A stretch of DNA of 16,830 nucleotides from a bacterium (GCA_021818075.1 JAKAFD010000014.1:1-16830), one strand, 5' to 3'; positions 7,245-12,825 are shown, counted from the stretch's first letter. The notes: generated from the sequence alone by a model not told the origin. A program made the numbers and translations.

Positions 7245-7256
7245 ATAAATTAGATT

Positions 7257-7284
7257 TTAGCCTTTAGCTGTTAGCTATTAGCGC
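7257..7284 (+). repeat. heptamer array, TTAGCNN type (4 units)
   Basis: TTAGCCT, TTAGCTG, TTAGCTA, TTAGCGC: four perfect TTAGC cores spaced exactly 7 nt apart between the rrf2-like gene and iscU. Confidence 0.75.
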
Positions 7285-7295
7285 TTTCTATAAAT

Positions 7296-7694
7296 TTATT
7301 CTATTAACGCCGCCAGTTTAATCTTGGACAGAGTTTGGGCGATGGACTTGTTTAATTTATTAACCACCGTTTTGACGCCGCAGTGGCAGCCGGCCGAACA
7401 ATATTTTTTCCCGTTGGGGCTCAAGCAATAAAGCGTTTCTTTGGGATTTTCCAAAGCCGACACAATGGTTAAAACCGACAATTGCTGCGGTCGCGCCGTT
7501 AAGCGATAACCGCCGCTACTGCCTTGCAAGCTCCTGACTACGCCGGCTTTTTTCAAGTCGGCAAAAATCGCTTCCAAATATTTAAGCGGCAAACGTTCAG
7601 TTTGGGCAATGGCCCTTAAACTTAAACTGCCGCCGCTGCGCGCCAAGCATAACAAAGCGCGCAAGGCATAACTGGTGCGGGTGGAAAATTTCAT
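7296..7694 (-). CDS. Rrf2-family transcriptional regulator (IscR-like)
   Basis: A 132-residue winged-helix regulator. Seen: MKFSTRTSYALRALLCLA at the N-terminus, the helix-turn-helix SLRAIAQTERLPLKYLEAI (residues 25-43), a wing with LQGSSGGYRL (56-65), and a Cys-rich loop with Cys90, Cys99, Cys103 and Cys105 (CSAGCHCG). IscR and relatives bind a 2Fe-2S cluster through three Cys plus His; here four Cys and a His (104) are available, so cluster binding is likely but the ligand set is not certain. It is the first gene of the iscU-nfu-iscS run, which fits autoregulation of Fe-S assembly by cluster status. A good promoter with a small inverted repeat lies just upstream. No Shine-Dalgarno sequence precedes ATG 7692-7694. 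Confidence 0.93.
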   Translation of the reverse strand: MKFSTRTSYALRALLCLARSGGSLSLRAIAQTERLPLKYLEAIFADLKKAGVVRSLQGSSGGYRLTARPQQLSVLTIVSALENPKETLYCLSPNGKKYCSAGCHCGVKTVVNKLNKSIAQTLSKIKLAALIE

Positions 7695-7699
7695 ATCAT

Positions 7700-7746
7700 A
7701 CTAAATTGATAGGAGTTAGTTTAACACCGCCCGTCAAGATTGTCAA
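7700..7746 (-). promoter_or_regulatory. promoter and possible operator of the Fe-S assembly operon
   Basis: On the minus strand a perfect TTGACA (7741-7746), 17-nt spacer and TAAACT (7718-7723) precede the rrf2-like start by about 24 nt. ACTAA (7700-7704) and TTAGT (7716-7720) form an inverted repeat with an 11-nt gap overlapping the -10 box and start site, a suitable place for repression by the Rrf2-type product. Operator function is inference. Confidence 0.6.
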
Positions 7747-7750
7747 TCAC

Positions 7751-7784
7751 AAAAAAACAGCCAAGTATTGCACTTAAGCTGTTT
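7751..7784 (-). terminator. intrinsic terminator after the frameshifted small membrane protein gene
   Basis: On the minus strand AAACAGC pairs with GCTGTTT, with an inner AAGT/ACTT extension and a GCAAT loop; a T-tract follows (plus-strand A-run 7751-7757). It starts 6 nt after the stop codon at 7790-7792 and shields the rrf2 promoter from read-through. Confidence 0.75.
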
Positions 7785-7789
7785 AAAAT

Positions 7790-8069
7790 TTAACCGCTGG
7801 TATCTTGTGAAAAAGGCATCGTCAGGGAAATTTTCTTTTCCACTACCAAATAAACTATAAAGGCAATAAGGCCGATTGGCCAAAAAGCACCCAAGAGCAA
7901 GGTAAGTATCAGGCTGGTTATTCTAAAAACTGGCGGTCGAGTACCGGTTACCCATGATGTTTTATTGGACTGGTAATCAGACCTTAAAAAAAATTGTCCA
8001 GCTTATAAAAAATACCACCCCGCCAATAATCAAATAACAGACATAATCATATTCAAATAATAACCACAT
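7790..8069 (-). pseudogene. small two-helix membrane protein gene with a +1 frameshift at a T8 run
   Basis: This gene is in the 485-nt stretch between rrf2 and dnaB. From ATG 8067-8069, preceded by Shine-Dalgarno GAGGTG with a 4-nt gap, 30 codons are read to TGA at 7977-7979: MWLLFEYDYVCYLIIGG, then a hydrophobic helix ending SWTIFFKV. Removing one T from the eight-T run (8 A on the plus strand, 7986-7993) opens a second segment that runs to TAA at 7790-7792: RSDYQSNKTSWVTGTRPPVF, a strongly hydrophobic helix from SLILTLLLGAFWPIG to VYLVVEKK, and a polar tail. The joined product is about 91 residues with two membrane helices. The second segment has no start codon of its own near its beginning. 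Promoter, ribosome site and terminator are all intact. It may be a true mutation, a phase-variable or recoded gene, or a sequencing/assembly error. I recognise no family. Confidence 0.72.
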
Positions 8070-8113
8070 ACGGCACCTCGTTTAAAAATTAAAGGAACTT
8101 AGTTATTTTTATC

Positions 8114-8143
8114 ATTTTAACCATACTCCGCCCGCCCTGTCAA
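8114..8143 (-). promoter_or_regulatory. promoter of the frameshifted small membrane protein gene
   Basis: On the minus strand a perfect TTGACA (8138-8143), an 18-nt GC-rich spacer and TAAAAT (8114-8119). The predicted leader to ATG 8069 is about 37 nt and carries the Shine-Dalgarno GAGGTG (8074-8079). It lies back to back with the dnaB promoter. Confidence 0.65.
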
Positions 8144-8145
8144 TA

Positions 8146-8173
8146 TTGCTTTATTGAGTCTTAATTGTAAAAT
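8146..8173 (+). promoter_or_regulatory. dnaB promoter, leaderless arrangement
   Basis: TTGCTT (8146-8151), 16-nt spacer, TAAAAT (8168-8173) with TG just before it. Only 6 nt separate the -10 box from ATG 8180, so transcription should start at or next to the start codon. Confidence 0.6.
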
Positions 8174-8179
8174 ATAGTC

Positions 8180-9574
8180 ATGCCGGAAGCTCTGAAAGAA
8201 AAATTAGCGCCCCAAAATTTGGAAGCCGAACAGTTTGTGTTGGGCGCTCTTTTAATTGATAAAAACGCTATAGTGAAAATTGCCGATTTGGTGGAGGCGG
8301 AAGATTTTTACAAAGACGCTCATGGCCTGATTTTTGCCGCCATGCTGGAACTCTACGCCAAGCACGAACCGATTGACATTTTAAGCTTAACTGACAAGCT
8401 GGAAGAAAAAAATAAGCTCTCGGCGGTCGGCGGCCGCGCTTATCTGGCCAATTTGGCCAATTCGGTCGGCACCGCTTCCAATATTGAATTTTACGCTTCG
8501 CTGATTCAAAAGAAAGCCACCTTGCGCCGCTTGATCGGCGCGGCCGGCGATATCGCCGAACTGGGTTATGACGAAGAAGAAGAAATAGATAAAGTACTGG
8601 ACACGGCCGAACAAAAACTTTTTAACGTCTCGCAAAAATTTTTAAAACAGACCTTCTCCCCCATTGATTCGCTCTTGGCCGGCGCTTTTGACCGCATTGA
8701 CGACTTGCACAAACAAAGCGGCAAGTTGCGCGGCCTGACCACCGGCTTTACCGATTTGGATCGCCTCTTGGCCGGCTTGCAAAAATCCGATTTGATCATT
8801 TTGGCCGCCCGCCCGTCCGTCGGTAAAACTTCGCTGGCCATGGATATCGCCCGCCAGGCGGCGGTTATCAATAAAGTGCCGGTGGGTATTTTTTCTCTGG
8901 AAATGAGCAAAGAACAATTGGTGGACAGAATGATTTGCGCCCAAGCCGGCGTTAGTTTGTGGAAAATGCGCACCGGTCAGTTGTCGGACAGCGAAACTGA
9001 TGATGATTTTTCCCGCATCGGTCAGGCTATCGGCGAGCTGGCGGAAGCGCCGCTCTATATTGACGACTCGGCCGGCTTGAATATTATGGAAATTCGCACC
9101 AAGGCCCGCCGCCTGCAAATGGAAAAAGGCTTGGGTTTAATCGTGATTGATTATTTGCAATTAATGGAAGGCCGCGGCCGCTATAAGGACAACCGCGTCC
9201 AGGAAGTGTCGGAAATTTCCCGATCGCTTAAAATTATCGCCCGCGAACTTAATGTGCCGGTGCTGGCGCTATCGCAGTTGTCGCGCGCCGTGGAACAAAA
9301 CAAACCGGCCATTCCCAAACTGTCGCACCTAAGGGAATCCGGCTCCATTGAACAGGACGCTGATGTGGTGATGTTTATTTACCGCAAAGCCGCCGACCGC
9401 AATTACCGCGAAGAAGAATTGACGCCGGCAGAAAAAAGCTCGGCGGAAATTTACGTGGCCAAGCACCGCAACGGCCCTATCGGCACGGTTCATCTGCGCT
9501 TTGAAGAAACCACGGTTACTTTCAAAAACGACGCCAGCAAACTTGGTTTTGAAGAAGGACCGCCGGAATTCTAA
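8180..9574 (+). CDS. dnaB: replicative DNA helicase DnaB
   Basis: A 464-residue hexameric 5'-3' helicase that unwinds DNA at the replication fork and recruits primase. Seen: N-terminal domain beginning PQNLEAEQFVLGALLID (residues 11-27), linker, and a RecA-like domain with Walker A ARPSVGKTS (210-218), the FSLEMS segment with catalytic Glu241, Walker B LIVIDYLQLMEG (320-331), the sensor SQLSRAVEQ (365-373), LRESGSIEQDADVV (384-397) and the C-terminal AKHRNGPIG with the Arg-finger region. Length is normal and there is no intein, which is worth noting because inteins are common in dnaB. The ATG at 8180 is fixed by the conserved N-terminus and by a -10 box 6 nt upstream. A heptamer array begins 2 nt after the stop. 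Confidence 0.97.
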   Translation: MPEALKEKLAPQNLEAEQFVLGALLIDKNAIVKIADLVEAEDFYKDAHGLIFAAMLELYAKHEPIDILSLTDKLEEKNKLSAVGGRAYLANLANSVGTASNIEFYASLIQKKATLRRLIGAAGDIAELGYDEEEEIDKVLDTAEQKLFNVSQKFLKQTFSPIDSLLAGAFDRIDDLHKQSGKLRGLTTGFTDLDRLLAGLQKSDLIILAARPSVGKTSLAMDIARQAAVINKVPVGIFSLEMSKEQLVDRMICAQAGVSLWKMRTGQLSDSETDDDFSRIGQAIGELAEAPLYIDDSAGLNIMEIRTKARRLQMEKGLGLIVIDYLQLMEGRGRYKDNRVQEVSEISRSLKIIARELNVPVLALSQLSRAVEQNKPAIPKLSHLRESGSIEQDADVVMFIYRKAADRNYREEELTPAEKSSAEIYVAKHRNGPIGTVHLRFEETTVTFKNDASKLGFEEGPPEF

Positions 9575-9576
9575 AT

Positions 9577-9604
9577 CACGCAACTCGTAACGCGCAACGC
9601 GCAA
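9577..9604 (+). repeat. heptamer array, CACGCAA/CGCGCAA type (4 units)
   Basis: CACGCAA, CTCGTAA, CGCGCAA, CGCGCAA immediately after dnaB. The same kind of word occurs after the ATPase gene (5185-5219) and, inverted, before ybaB (9702-9729). Confidence 0.75.
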
Positions 9605-9605
9605 C

Positions 9606-9613
9606 AAGGAGGT
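9606..9613 (+). other. orphan Shine-Dalgarno-like AAGGAGGT
   Basis: A perfect 8-nt match to the usual anti-Shine-Dalgarno complement. It is followed by the palindrome AAAAAATATTTTTT (9614-9627), with no ATG, GTG or TTG at usable spacing and a TAA soon after in each relevant frame. It may be the remnant of a lost gene or chance. Confidence 0.35.
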
Positions 9614-9701
9614 AAAAAATATTTTTTAAAAATTAATTAACTTTCACTCAACAAACACATTCAGGCGAGCCATAATATTAAAACATTGCCGTTGAACCGC
9701 G

Positions 9702-9729
9702 TTGCGTGTTGTGTGTTGTGTGTTATGCG
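9702..9729 (-). repeat. inverted heptamer array upstream of ybaB (4 units)
   Basis: On the plus strand TTGCGTG, TTGTGTG, TTGTGTG, TTATGCG, which on the minus strand reads CGCATAA, CACACAA, CACACAA, CACGCAA. It is the reverse-oriented counterpart of the array at 9577-9604 and ends 5 nt before the ybaB start codon. Confidence 0.75.
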
Positions 9730-9734
9730 AAATT

Positions 9735-10025
9735 ATGTTTAACAAACTCAAACAAATTAAAGATTTGCGCCATCAGGCCAAGACTCTGCAAGGCGCTTTA
9801 TCGGAAGAAAAAGTGGTGGTGGAAAAACGCGGTATTAAAATGGTAATCAACGGCAATCTGGAAATCGTGGAACTCGCCATCGCCGACAAACATCAGGACG
9901 GTCTGGAAAACACCTTGCGCGACATATTCAATGATGGCATCAAACAGGTGCAAAAAATTATGGCCAAAAAAATGCAGGATATGGGCGGCATGCCGGATTT
10001 TAACAACCTGTTCAAAAAACAATAA
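9735..10025 (+). CDS. ybaB: YbaB/EbfC family nucleoid-associated protein
   Basis: A 96-residue DNA-binding protein of the YbaB/EbfC family; members form dimers that bind DNA and are usually encoded next to recR. Seen: an amphipathic N-terminal helix (MFNKLKQIKDLRHQAKTLQ), a central strand region with VVVEKRGIKMVINGNLEIVE, and a C-terminal helix (LRDIFNDGIKQVQKIMAKKM). The reading frame is open back to 9702, but the 11 extra residues would be a translation of the heptamer array, so ATG 9735 is preferred; the family normally begins MFNK/MFGK-like. There is no Shine-Dalgarno sequence. The stop overlaps the recR start (TAATG), which signals translational coupling. Confidence 0.9.
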   Translation: MFNKLKQIKDLRHQAKTLQGALSEEKVVVEKRGIKMVINGNLEIVELAIADKHQDGLENTLRDIFNDGIKQVQKIMAKKMQDMGGMPDFNNLFKKQ

Positions 10026-10624
10026 TGAATTATCCGCCGGCGATCCAAAAACTAATCAACCACTTATCCGAACTGCCGACGGTCGGCCCTAAAGCCGCCC
10101 AGCGGTATGCTTTGTGGCTGCTGGCCCAGCCGGAAGCCTGGCTGGAGGCTTTGGCGCGCGACTTAACCGAATTGAAAGCCGGCGTAGTTTATTGCGCCGT
10201 TTGCCACGCCTTGAGCGCCGCCAGCCCCTGCGTTATTTGCGCCGACCAGCGGCGCGACCGCAACCTGCTGTGCGTGGTCAGCGAGACTAAAGACATGCTC
10301 GCCATTGAAGACACTCATTCTTTTAACGGTCTGTATCACATCTTGGGCGGCACTTTGAGTTCCATTAATAACCGGGGGCCGGAAACGCTAGCCGTTAATT
10401 CCCTGCTGCATAAATTAAAAACGCATCCGCCCCAGGAAATAATTCTGGCTTTAAATCCCGACTTTGAGGGCGAAACCACCGCGCTCTATTTAAAAAAACT
10501 CTTAGCCGCCTGGCCTGTAGTTGTCAGCCGTCTGGCGCGCGGCCTGCCCTCGGGCGCCAGCCTGGACTACGCCGACCAGCAAACTATTGCCAACGCGCTG
10601 AAATTTAGAAATAAATACAATTAA
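10025..10624 (+). CDS. recR: recombination mediator protein RecR
   Basis: A 199-residue protein of the RecFOR pathway that helps load RecA onto gapped single-stranded DNA. Domain order is as expected: helix-hairpin-helix LSELPTVGPKAAQRYAL (residues 14-30); a C4 zinc finger with Cys57, Cys60, Cys69 and Cys72 (YCAVCHA and PCVICAD); a Toprim domain beginning LCVVSETKDMLAIE with HILGGTLSSI and LNPDFEGETTALYL; and the C-terminal SRLARGLPSGASLDYAD motif. Length matches the family. It starts inside the stop of ybaB (1-nt overlap). recF and recO are not in this window. A strong hairpin begins within its stop codon. Confidence 0.97.
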   Translation: MNYPPAIQKLINHLSELPTVGPKAAQRYALWLLAQPEAWLEALARDLTELKAGVVYCAVCHALSAASPCVICADQRRDRNLLCVVSETKDMLAIEDTHSFNGLYHILGGTLSSINNRGPETLAVNSLLHKLKTHPPQEIILALNPDFEGETTALYLKKLLAAWPVVVSRLARGLPSGASLDYADQQTIANALKFRNKYN

Positions 10625-10652
10625 AATACCCCAGCCGCGGCCGGGGTATTTT
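10623..10652. terminator. terminator hairpin after recR
   Basis: A perfect 10-bp stem, AAAATACCCC (10623-10632)/GGGGTATTTT (10643-10652), with a 10-nt loop AGCCGCGGCC that is itself partly self-complementary. The T-run is within the stem, so it is symmetric and could act in either direction. It overlaps the recR stop codon. Confidence 0.75.
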
Positions 10653-10747
10653 AATATGTTTTATAATTACTAACTTTAATTTCATAAAATTATTATACCA
10701 CAAAAATACAAGAGGAAACCACAGTTAGGCATATTTTTACTATACTA

Positions 10748-10776
10748 TTGACATTTATTTAAAAGTATGCTATACT
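10748..10776 (+). promoter_or_regulatory. strong sigma70-type promoter of the secreted propeptide-like gene
   Basis: A perfect TTGACA (10748-10753), a 17-nt spacer and TATACT (10771-10776) with an extended TGC just before it. The predicted start near 10783 leaves a leader of about 53 nt ending in a GGAGG Shine-Dalgarno sequence (10826-10830). This is the strongest promoter match in the window. Confidence 0.8.
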
Positions 10777-10835
10777 ATATATAATAAAGTAGATATTTAA
10801 AATTTTGTTTAATATTAGAGAAATCGGAGGAAAAG

Positions 10836-11228
10836 ATGAAAAAAGCATTAATGCTGATAGTTGTGGCACTTGCTTATATGTCGGCTTTTAGCCAGACATG
10901 CGATTCAGTCCGCGGCCAAGAAGGTGTGGATTACTCGCCCGGTCAGGTAATTGTCATCATCGACAAAGGCGAACTTTGTTTAAATGAATTCCTGAACGGT
11001 TTAAGTAAAAAAGATACGGTCTTAAAACAGGAAAACAGCCTGCTTTATCCCTTGGGGATAAGATATTCGCTGTTGGGTTTTATGACAGGTCCCAATCTGG
11101 TTTTAGTAAAAACCAAAGCCGGACAAACCGTACGAGAAGCCATCGCCGACATCTGGCAATCTGCTAATGTAAAATTGCGAAGTGTTTGCCCAAATTATTA
11201 TTCCCGGGCTGAATCGGCTCGTTTCTAA
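10836..11228 (+). CDS. secreted protein resembling a free-standing subtilase propeptide (I9/fervidolysin-like)
   Basis: A 130-residue protein with a clear signal peptide: MKKALMLIVVALAYMSAFSQ, probable cleavage around residue 20. The mature part (about 110 residues) has the pattern of propeptides of secreted subtilisin-like proteases: an opening YSPGQVIVIID (residues 33-43, like the YVPGEVLVKF start), a middle part, then LVLVKTKAGQTVREAIADIW (90-109) and SVCPNYYSR near the end, like the VEYAEPNY ending. No protease domain follows; the stop is 7 residues later. It could be a trans-acting chaperone or inhibitor of a subtilase. The similarity is to motif patterns I recall and is not a database hit. 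Cys22, Cys48 and Cys118 could form a disulfide. A strong promoter, a good Shine-Dalgarno sequence and a terminator make it a single-gene unit. Confidence 0.75.
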   Translation: MKKALMLIVVALAYMSAFSQTCDSVRGQEGVDYSPGQVIVIIDKGELCLNEFLNGLSKKDTVLKQENSLLYPLGIRYSLLGFMTGPNLVLVKTKAGQTVREAIADIWQSANVKLRSVCPNYYSRAESARF

Positions 11229-11247
11229 AACAGAAACGAAAAAATAT

Positions 11248-11285
11248 ACCGCTGTAGTTAACAACAACTGCAGCGGTCTTTTTTT
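11248..11285 (+). terminator. intrinsic terminator of the secreted propeptide-like gene
   Basis: A 12-bp stem ACCGCTGTAGTT (11248-11259)/AACTGCAGCGGT (11266-11277) with one U-G pair and an AACAAC loop, followed by a T-run (11279-11285). Confidence 0.9.
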
Positions 11286-11289
11286 ACTA

Positions 11290-11313
11290 AAAAACTGCCC
11301 GCAGGCAGTTTTT
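11290..11313 (-). terminator. intrinsic terminator of rplU
   Basis: A 10-bp perfect stem AAAAACTGCC (11290-11299)/GGCAGTTTTT (11304-11313) with a CGCA loop, directly downstream of the rplU stop on the minus strand. The terminal A/T pairs act as the U-tract. Confidence 0.8.
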
Positions 11314-11314
11314 C

Positions 11315-11629
11315 TTAAGCGATTTTGGTAATTTCCAGCTTGGTGAACGGCTGGCGATGGCCGACATTTTTCTGGTAGCGCACCTTATTTTTAAACTTAA
11401 CCACGCTGACTTTTTTGGCCTTGCCCTGCTCCAGGACTTTAGCCTCAACTTTGTCGCCTAAACTGGGCTGGCCGATTTTCACTTCCGCGCCGTCCGCTTC
11501 GGCCGTCAATAAAGTATCAAATTTAAGTTTGGCGCCGTCGGCGGCCGCCAATTTTTCCACCTTCAAAGTCTGGCCGGCGCTGACCTTGTACTGTTTGCCG
11601 CCGGTTTTAATAACTGCAATTTTCGACAT
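11315..11629 (-). CDS. rplU: 50S ribosomal protein bL21
   Basis: A 104-residue ribosomal protein that binds 23S rRNA. Seen: IAVIKTGGKQYKVSAGQ (residues 4-20), LLTAEADGAEVKIGQPSLGDKVEAKVL in the centre (read in two parts: LLTAEADG and VKIGQPSLGDKV), and the C-terminal YQKNVGHRQPFTKLEI, the diagnostic KxxGHRQ..T motif. Length is typical. In most bacteria rpmA (bL27) follows directly; here a terminator follows and the next gene is on the opposite strand. The upstream gene is WecA-like in the same direction, but a separate promoter is visible in the gap, so expression is probably independent. There is no Shine-Dalgarno sequence. Confidence 0.97.
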   Translation of the reverse strand: MSKIAVIKTGGKQYKVSAGQTLKVEKLAAADGAKLKFDTLLTAEADGAEVKIGQPSLGDKVEAKVLEQGKAKKVSVVKFKNKVRYQKNVGHRQPFTKLEITKIA

Positions 11630-11657
11630 AAAAATAAAATTATATTAACAATTTTTA

Positions 11658-11686
11658 AATCTACTTTATTTTTGCCAGCTTGTCAA
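11658..11686 (-). promoter_or_regulatory. candidate rplU promoter
   Basis: On the minus strand TTGACA (11681-11686), 17-nt spacer, TAGATT (11658-11663), giving a leader of about 22 nt. A second -10-like TATAAT (11639-11644) closer to the ATG has no good -35; it would give a near-leaderless start. Confidence 0.5.
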
Positions 11687-11695
11687 GCCGGCCGC

Positions 11696-12769
11696 CTAAA
11701 CTCGATTTTTGCGTTCCAAATATGTAAACCAAATTATTAAACCCAGCATAATCATGCCTAAAATTGCCAGTGATAATACTTTGCCCCGCGACTGTAAAAA
11801 CAAGGCGCTTAAACCGAAAATTGCCGACAGTAAATAATACAGCAAGACCGTCCGGCCTTTGCCCCAGCCGCGGTCCAGCAAGCGAAAATGCAGATGCCGC
11901 CGGTCGGCGGTTTTAAACGGATTTTGCCCCTTGGCCAGACGGCGGACGATGGTCCAGACCACATCCAAAATGGGAATGCCCATAATCAATAAAGCAATGG
12001 CAATTTTACCGCCGGAGATGATGGATAAAACGCCCAGCACAAAACCGAGCAAGAGCGAGCCGCCTTCGCCCAGATAAATTTTGGCCGGCCGCCAGTTAAA
12101 CAGCAGAAAACCCAAACAAGCGCCGGCCAGGACCAAGGCGGCCAAGGCAATGTCCGGCTGGTAATAACGCGTGGTGGTGGTAAATAAAAAAATAATCAGC
12201 GCGCCGATGGCGGTGGTACCGGTCACCAAACCGTCCACGCCGTCTAACAATTTGGTGGTGTACATCATGCCCATCAGCCACAACCAGGTAAAAATATCAG
12301 CCACGACCACAAAGTAATGCCACTGACCGCCCCAATAGGCCATGGGGATTTTCCATTGGTCAAAATATAAAAATCCGGCCAAAGGATTGGTAATTTTTTC
12401 AATACCTACGCCGCCGGCAATCACCGCTAGACTGGCCAGCACGGGAAAGATAATTTGCCGCTTGAAACTTAAATTATATTTATCATCCAAAGTACCGCCC
12501 AGCATCAGTAAACCGGCGCCGGCTAAAACCCCCAGCCAGTGATGCCACTCTAAATTGCCGGAAACCAAAATATCTTTTTGCCAGATAAGCACCGCCAGCA
12601 TAGCCAAAAAAATCGCCCACCCTCCCAGGAGCGGCACCGGCCGATAATCAGGCTTGCGCTCGCCGGCCGGCCGGTCAATGATTTTCAACTTTTTAGCCAG
12701 CCATTTAAAAACCACGGTCAGGACAACCGCTAGCGCAAAAGTCGTTAAAAATAAGGCTAAATAAGACAT
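11696..12769 (-). CDS. WecA/TagO/MraY-family glycosyl-1-phosphate transferase
   Basis: A 357-residue polytopic membrane enzyme of the GT4 family, expected to move a sugar-1-phosphate from a UDP-sugar to undecaprenyl phosphate, the first lipid-linked step for a surface polysaccharide or teichoic-like polymer. Seen: IDRPAGERKPDYRPVPLLGG (residues 31-50), the Asp pair Asp95-Asp96 in GGTLDDKYNLS, TTKLLDGVDGLVTG (171-184) with Asp176 and Asp179, NWRPAKIYLGEGGSLLLGF (225-243), and the cytoplasmic ADRRHLHFRLLDRG (278-291) with His282 and His284, the WecA-type counterpart of the HHH motif. Two variations: the usual Asn before the DGxDG motif is absent, and the GDxGS Asp is Glu235. With mraY elsewhere in the window, this is not the wall enzyme. 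The donor sugar cannot be told from the sequence. Confidence 0.9.
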   Translation of the reverse strand: MSYLALFLTTFALAVVLTVVFKWLAKKLKIIDRPAGERKPDYRPVPLLGGWAIFLAMLAVLIWQKDILVSGNLEWHHWLGVLAGAGLLMLGGTLDDKYNLSFKRQIIFPVLASLAVIAGGVGIEKITNPLAGFLYFDQWKIPMAYWGGQWHYFVVVADIFTWLWLMGMMYTTKLLDGVDGLVTGTTAIGALIIFLFTTTTRYYQPDIALAALVLAGACLGFLLFNWRPAKIYLGEGGSLLLGFVLGVLSIISGGKIAIALLIMGIPILDVVWTIVRRLAKGQNPFKTADRRHLHFRLLDRGWGKGRTVLLYYLLSAIFGLSALFLQSRGKVLSLAILGMIMLGLIIWFTYLERKNRV

Positions 12770-12771
12770 GA

Positions 12772-12800
12772 TTGACTAATTTTATCGTTTATACTATAAT
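12772..12800 (+). promoter_or_regulatory. promoter of the 145-residue unknown protein gene
   Basis: TTGACT (12772-12777), 17-nt spacer, perfect TATAAT (12795-12800). The predicted leader is about 63 nt and ends with AAGGAG (12860-12865) 4 nt before ATG 12870. On the opposite strand a TAAAAT (12779-12784) lies 9 nt before the WecA-like start, without a good -35. Confidence 0.75.
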
Positions 12801-12825
12801 AAAAATCTAAAAACGTTCTTTTTTA

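Noticed and set aside
7790..8069. Reassignment of TGA as a sense codon to explain the stop in the small membrane protein gene
   Set aside because: Reading through TGA in frame gives unrelated sequence with a further stop; the continuation is in another frame. TGA is a true stop elsewhere (16079-16081).
8387..9118. Long minus-strand open frames inside dnaB (82, 135 and 158 residues), and similar frames inside iscS and the AAA+ gene
   Set aside because: They are shadows of GC-rich codons in well-identified genes, with low-complexity or Arg/Gln-rich products and no start signals.
9577..9729. Insertion sequence or transposon between dnaB and ybaB
   Set aside because: There is no transposase and no target-site duplication that I can see; only the inverted arrays remain as a hint, reported as a finding.
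9702..9734. Start of ybaB at 9702, adding 11 residues
   Set aside because: The added codons are the translation of the heptamer array and give MRVVCCVLCEI, unlike any YbaB N-terminus; ATG 9735 gives the usual MFNK start.
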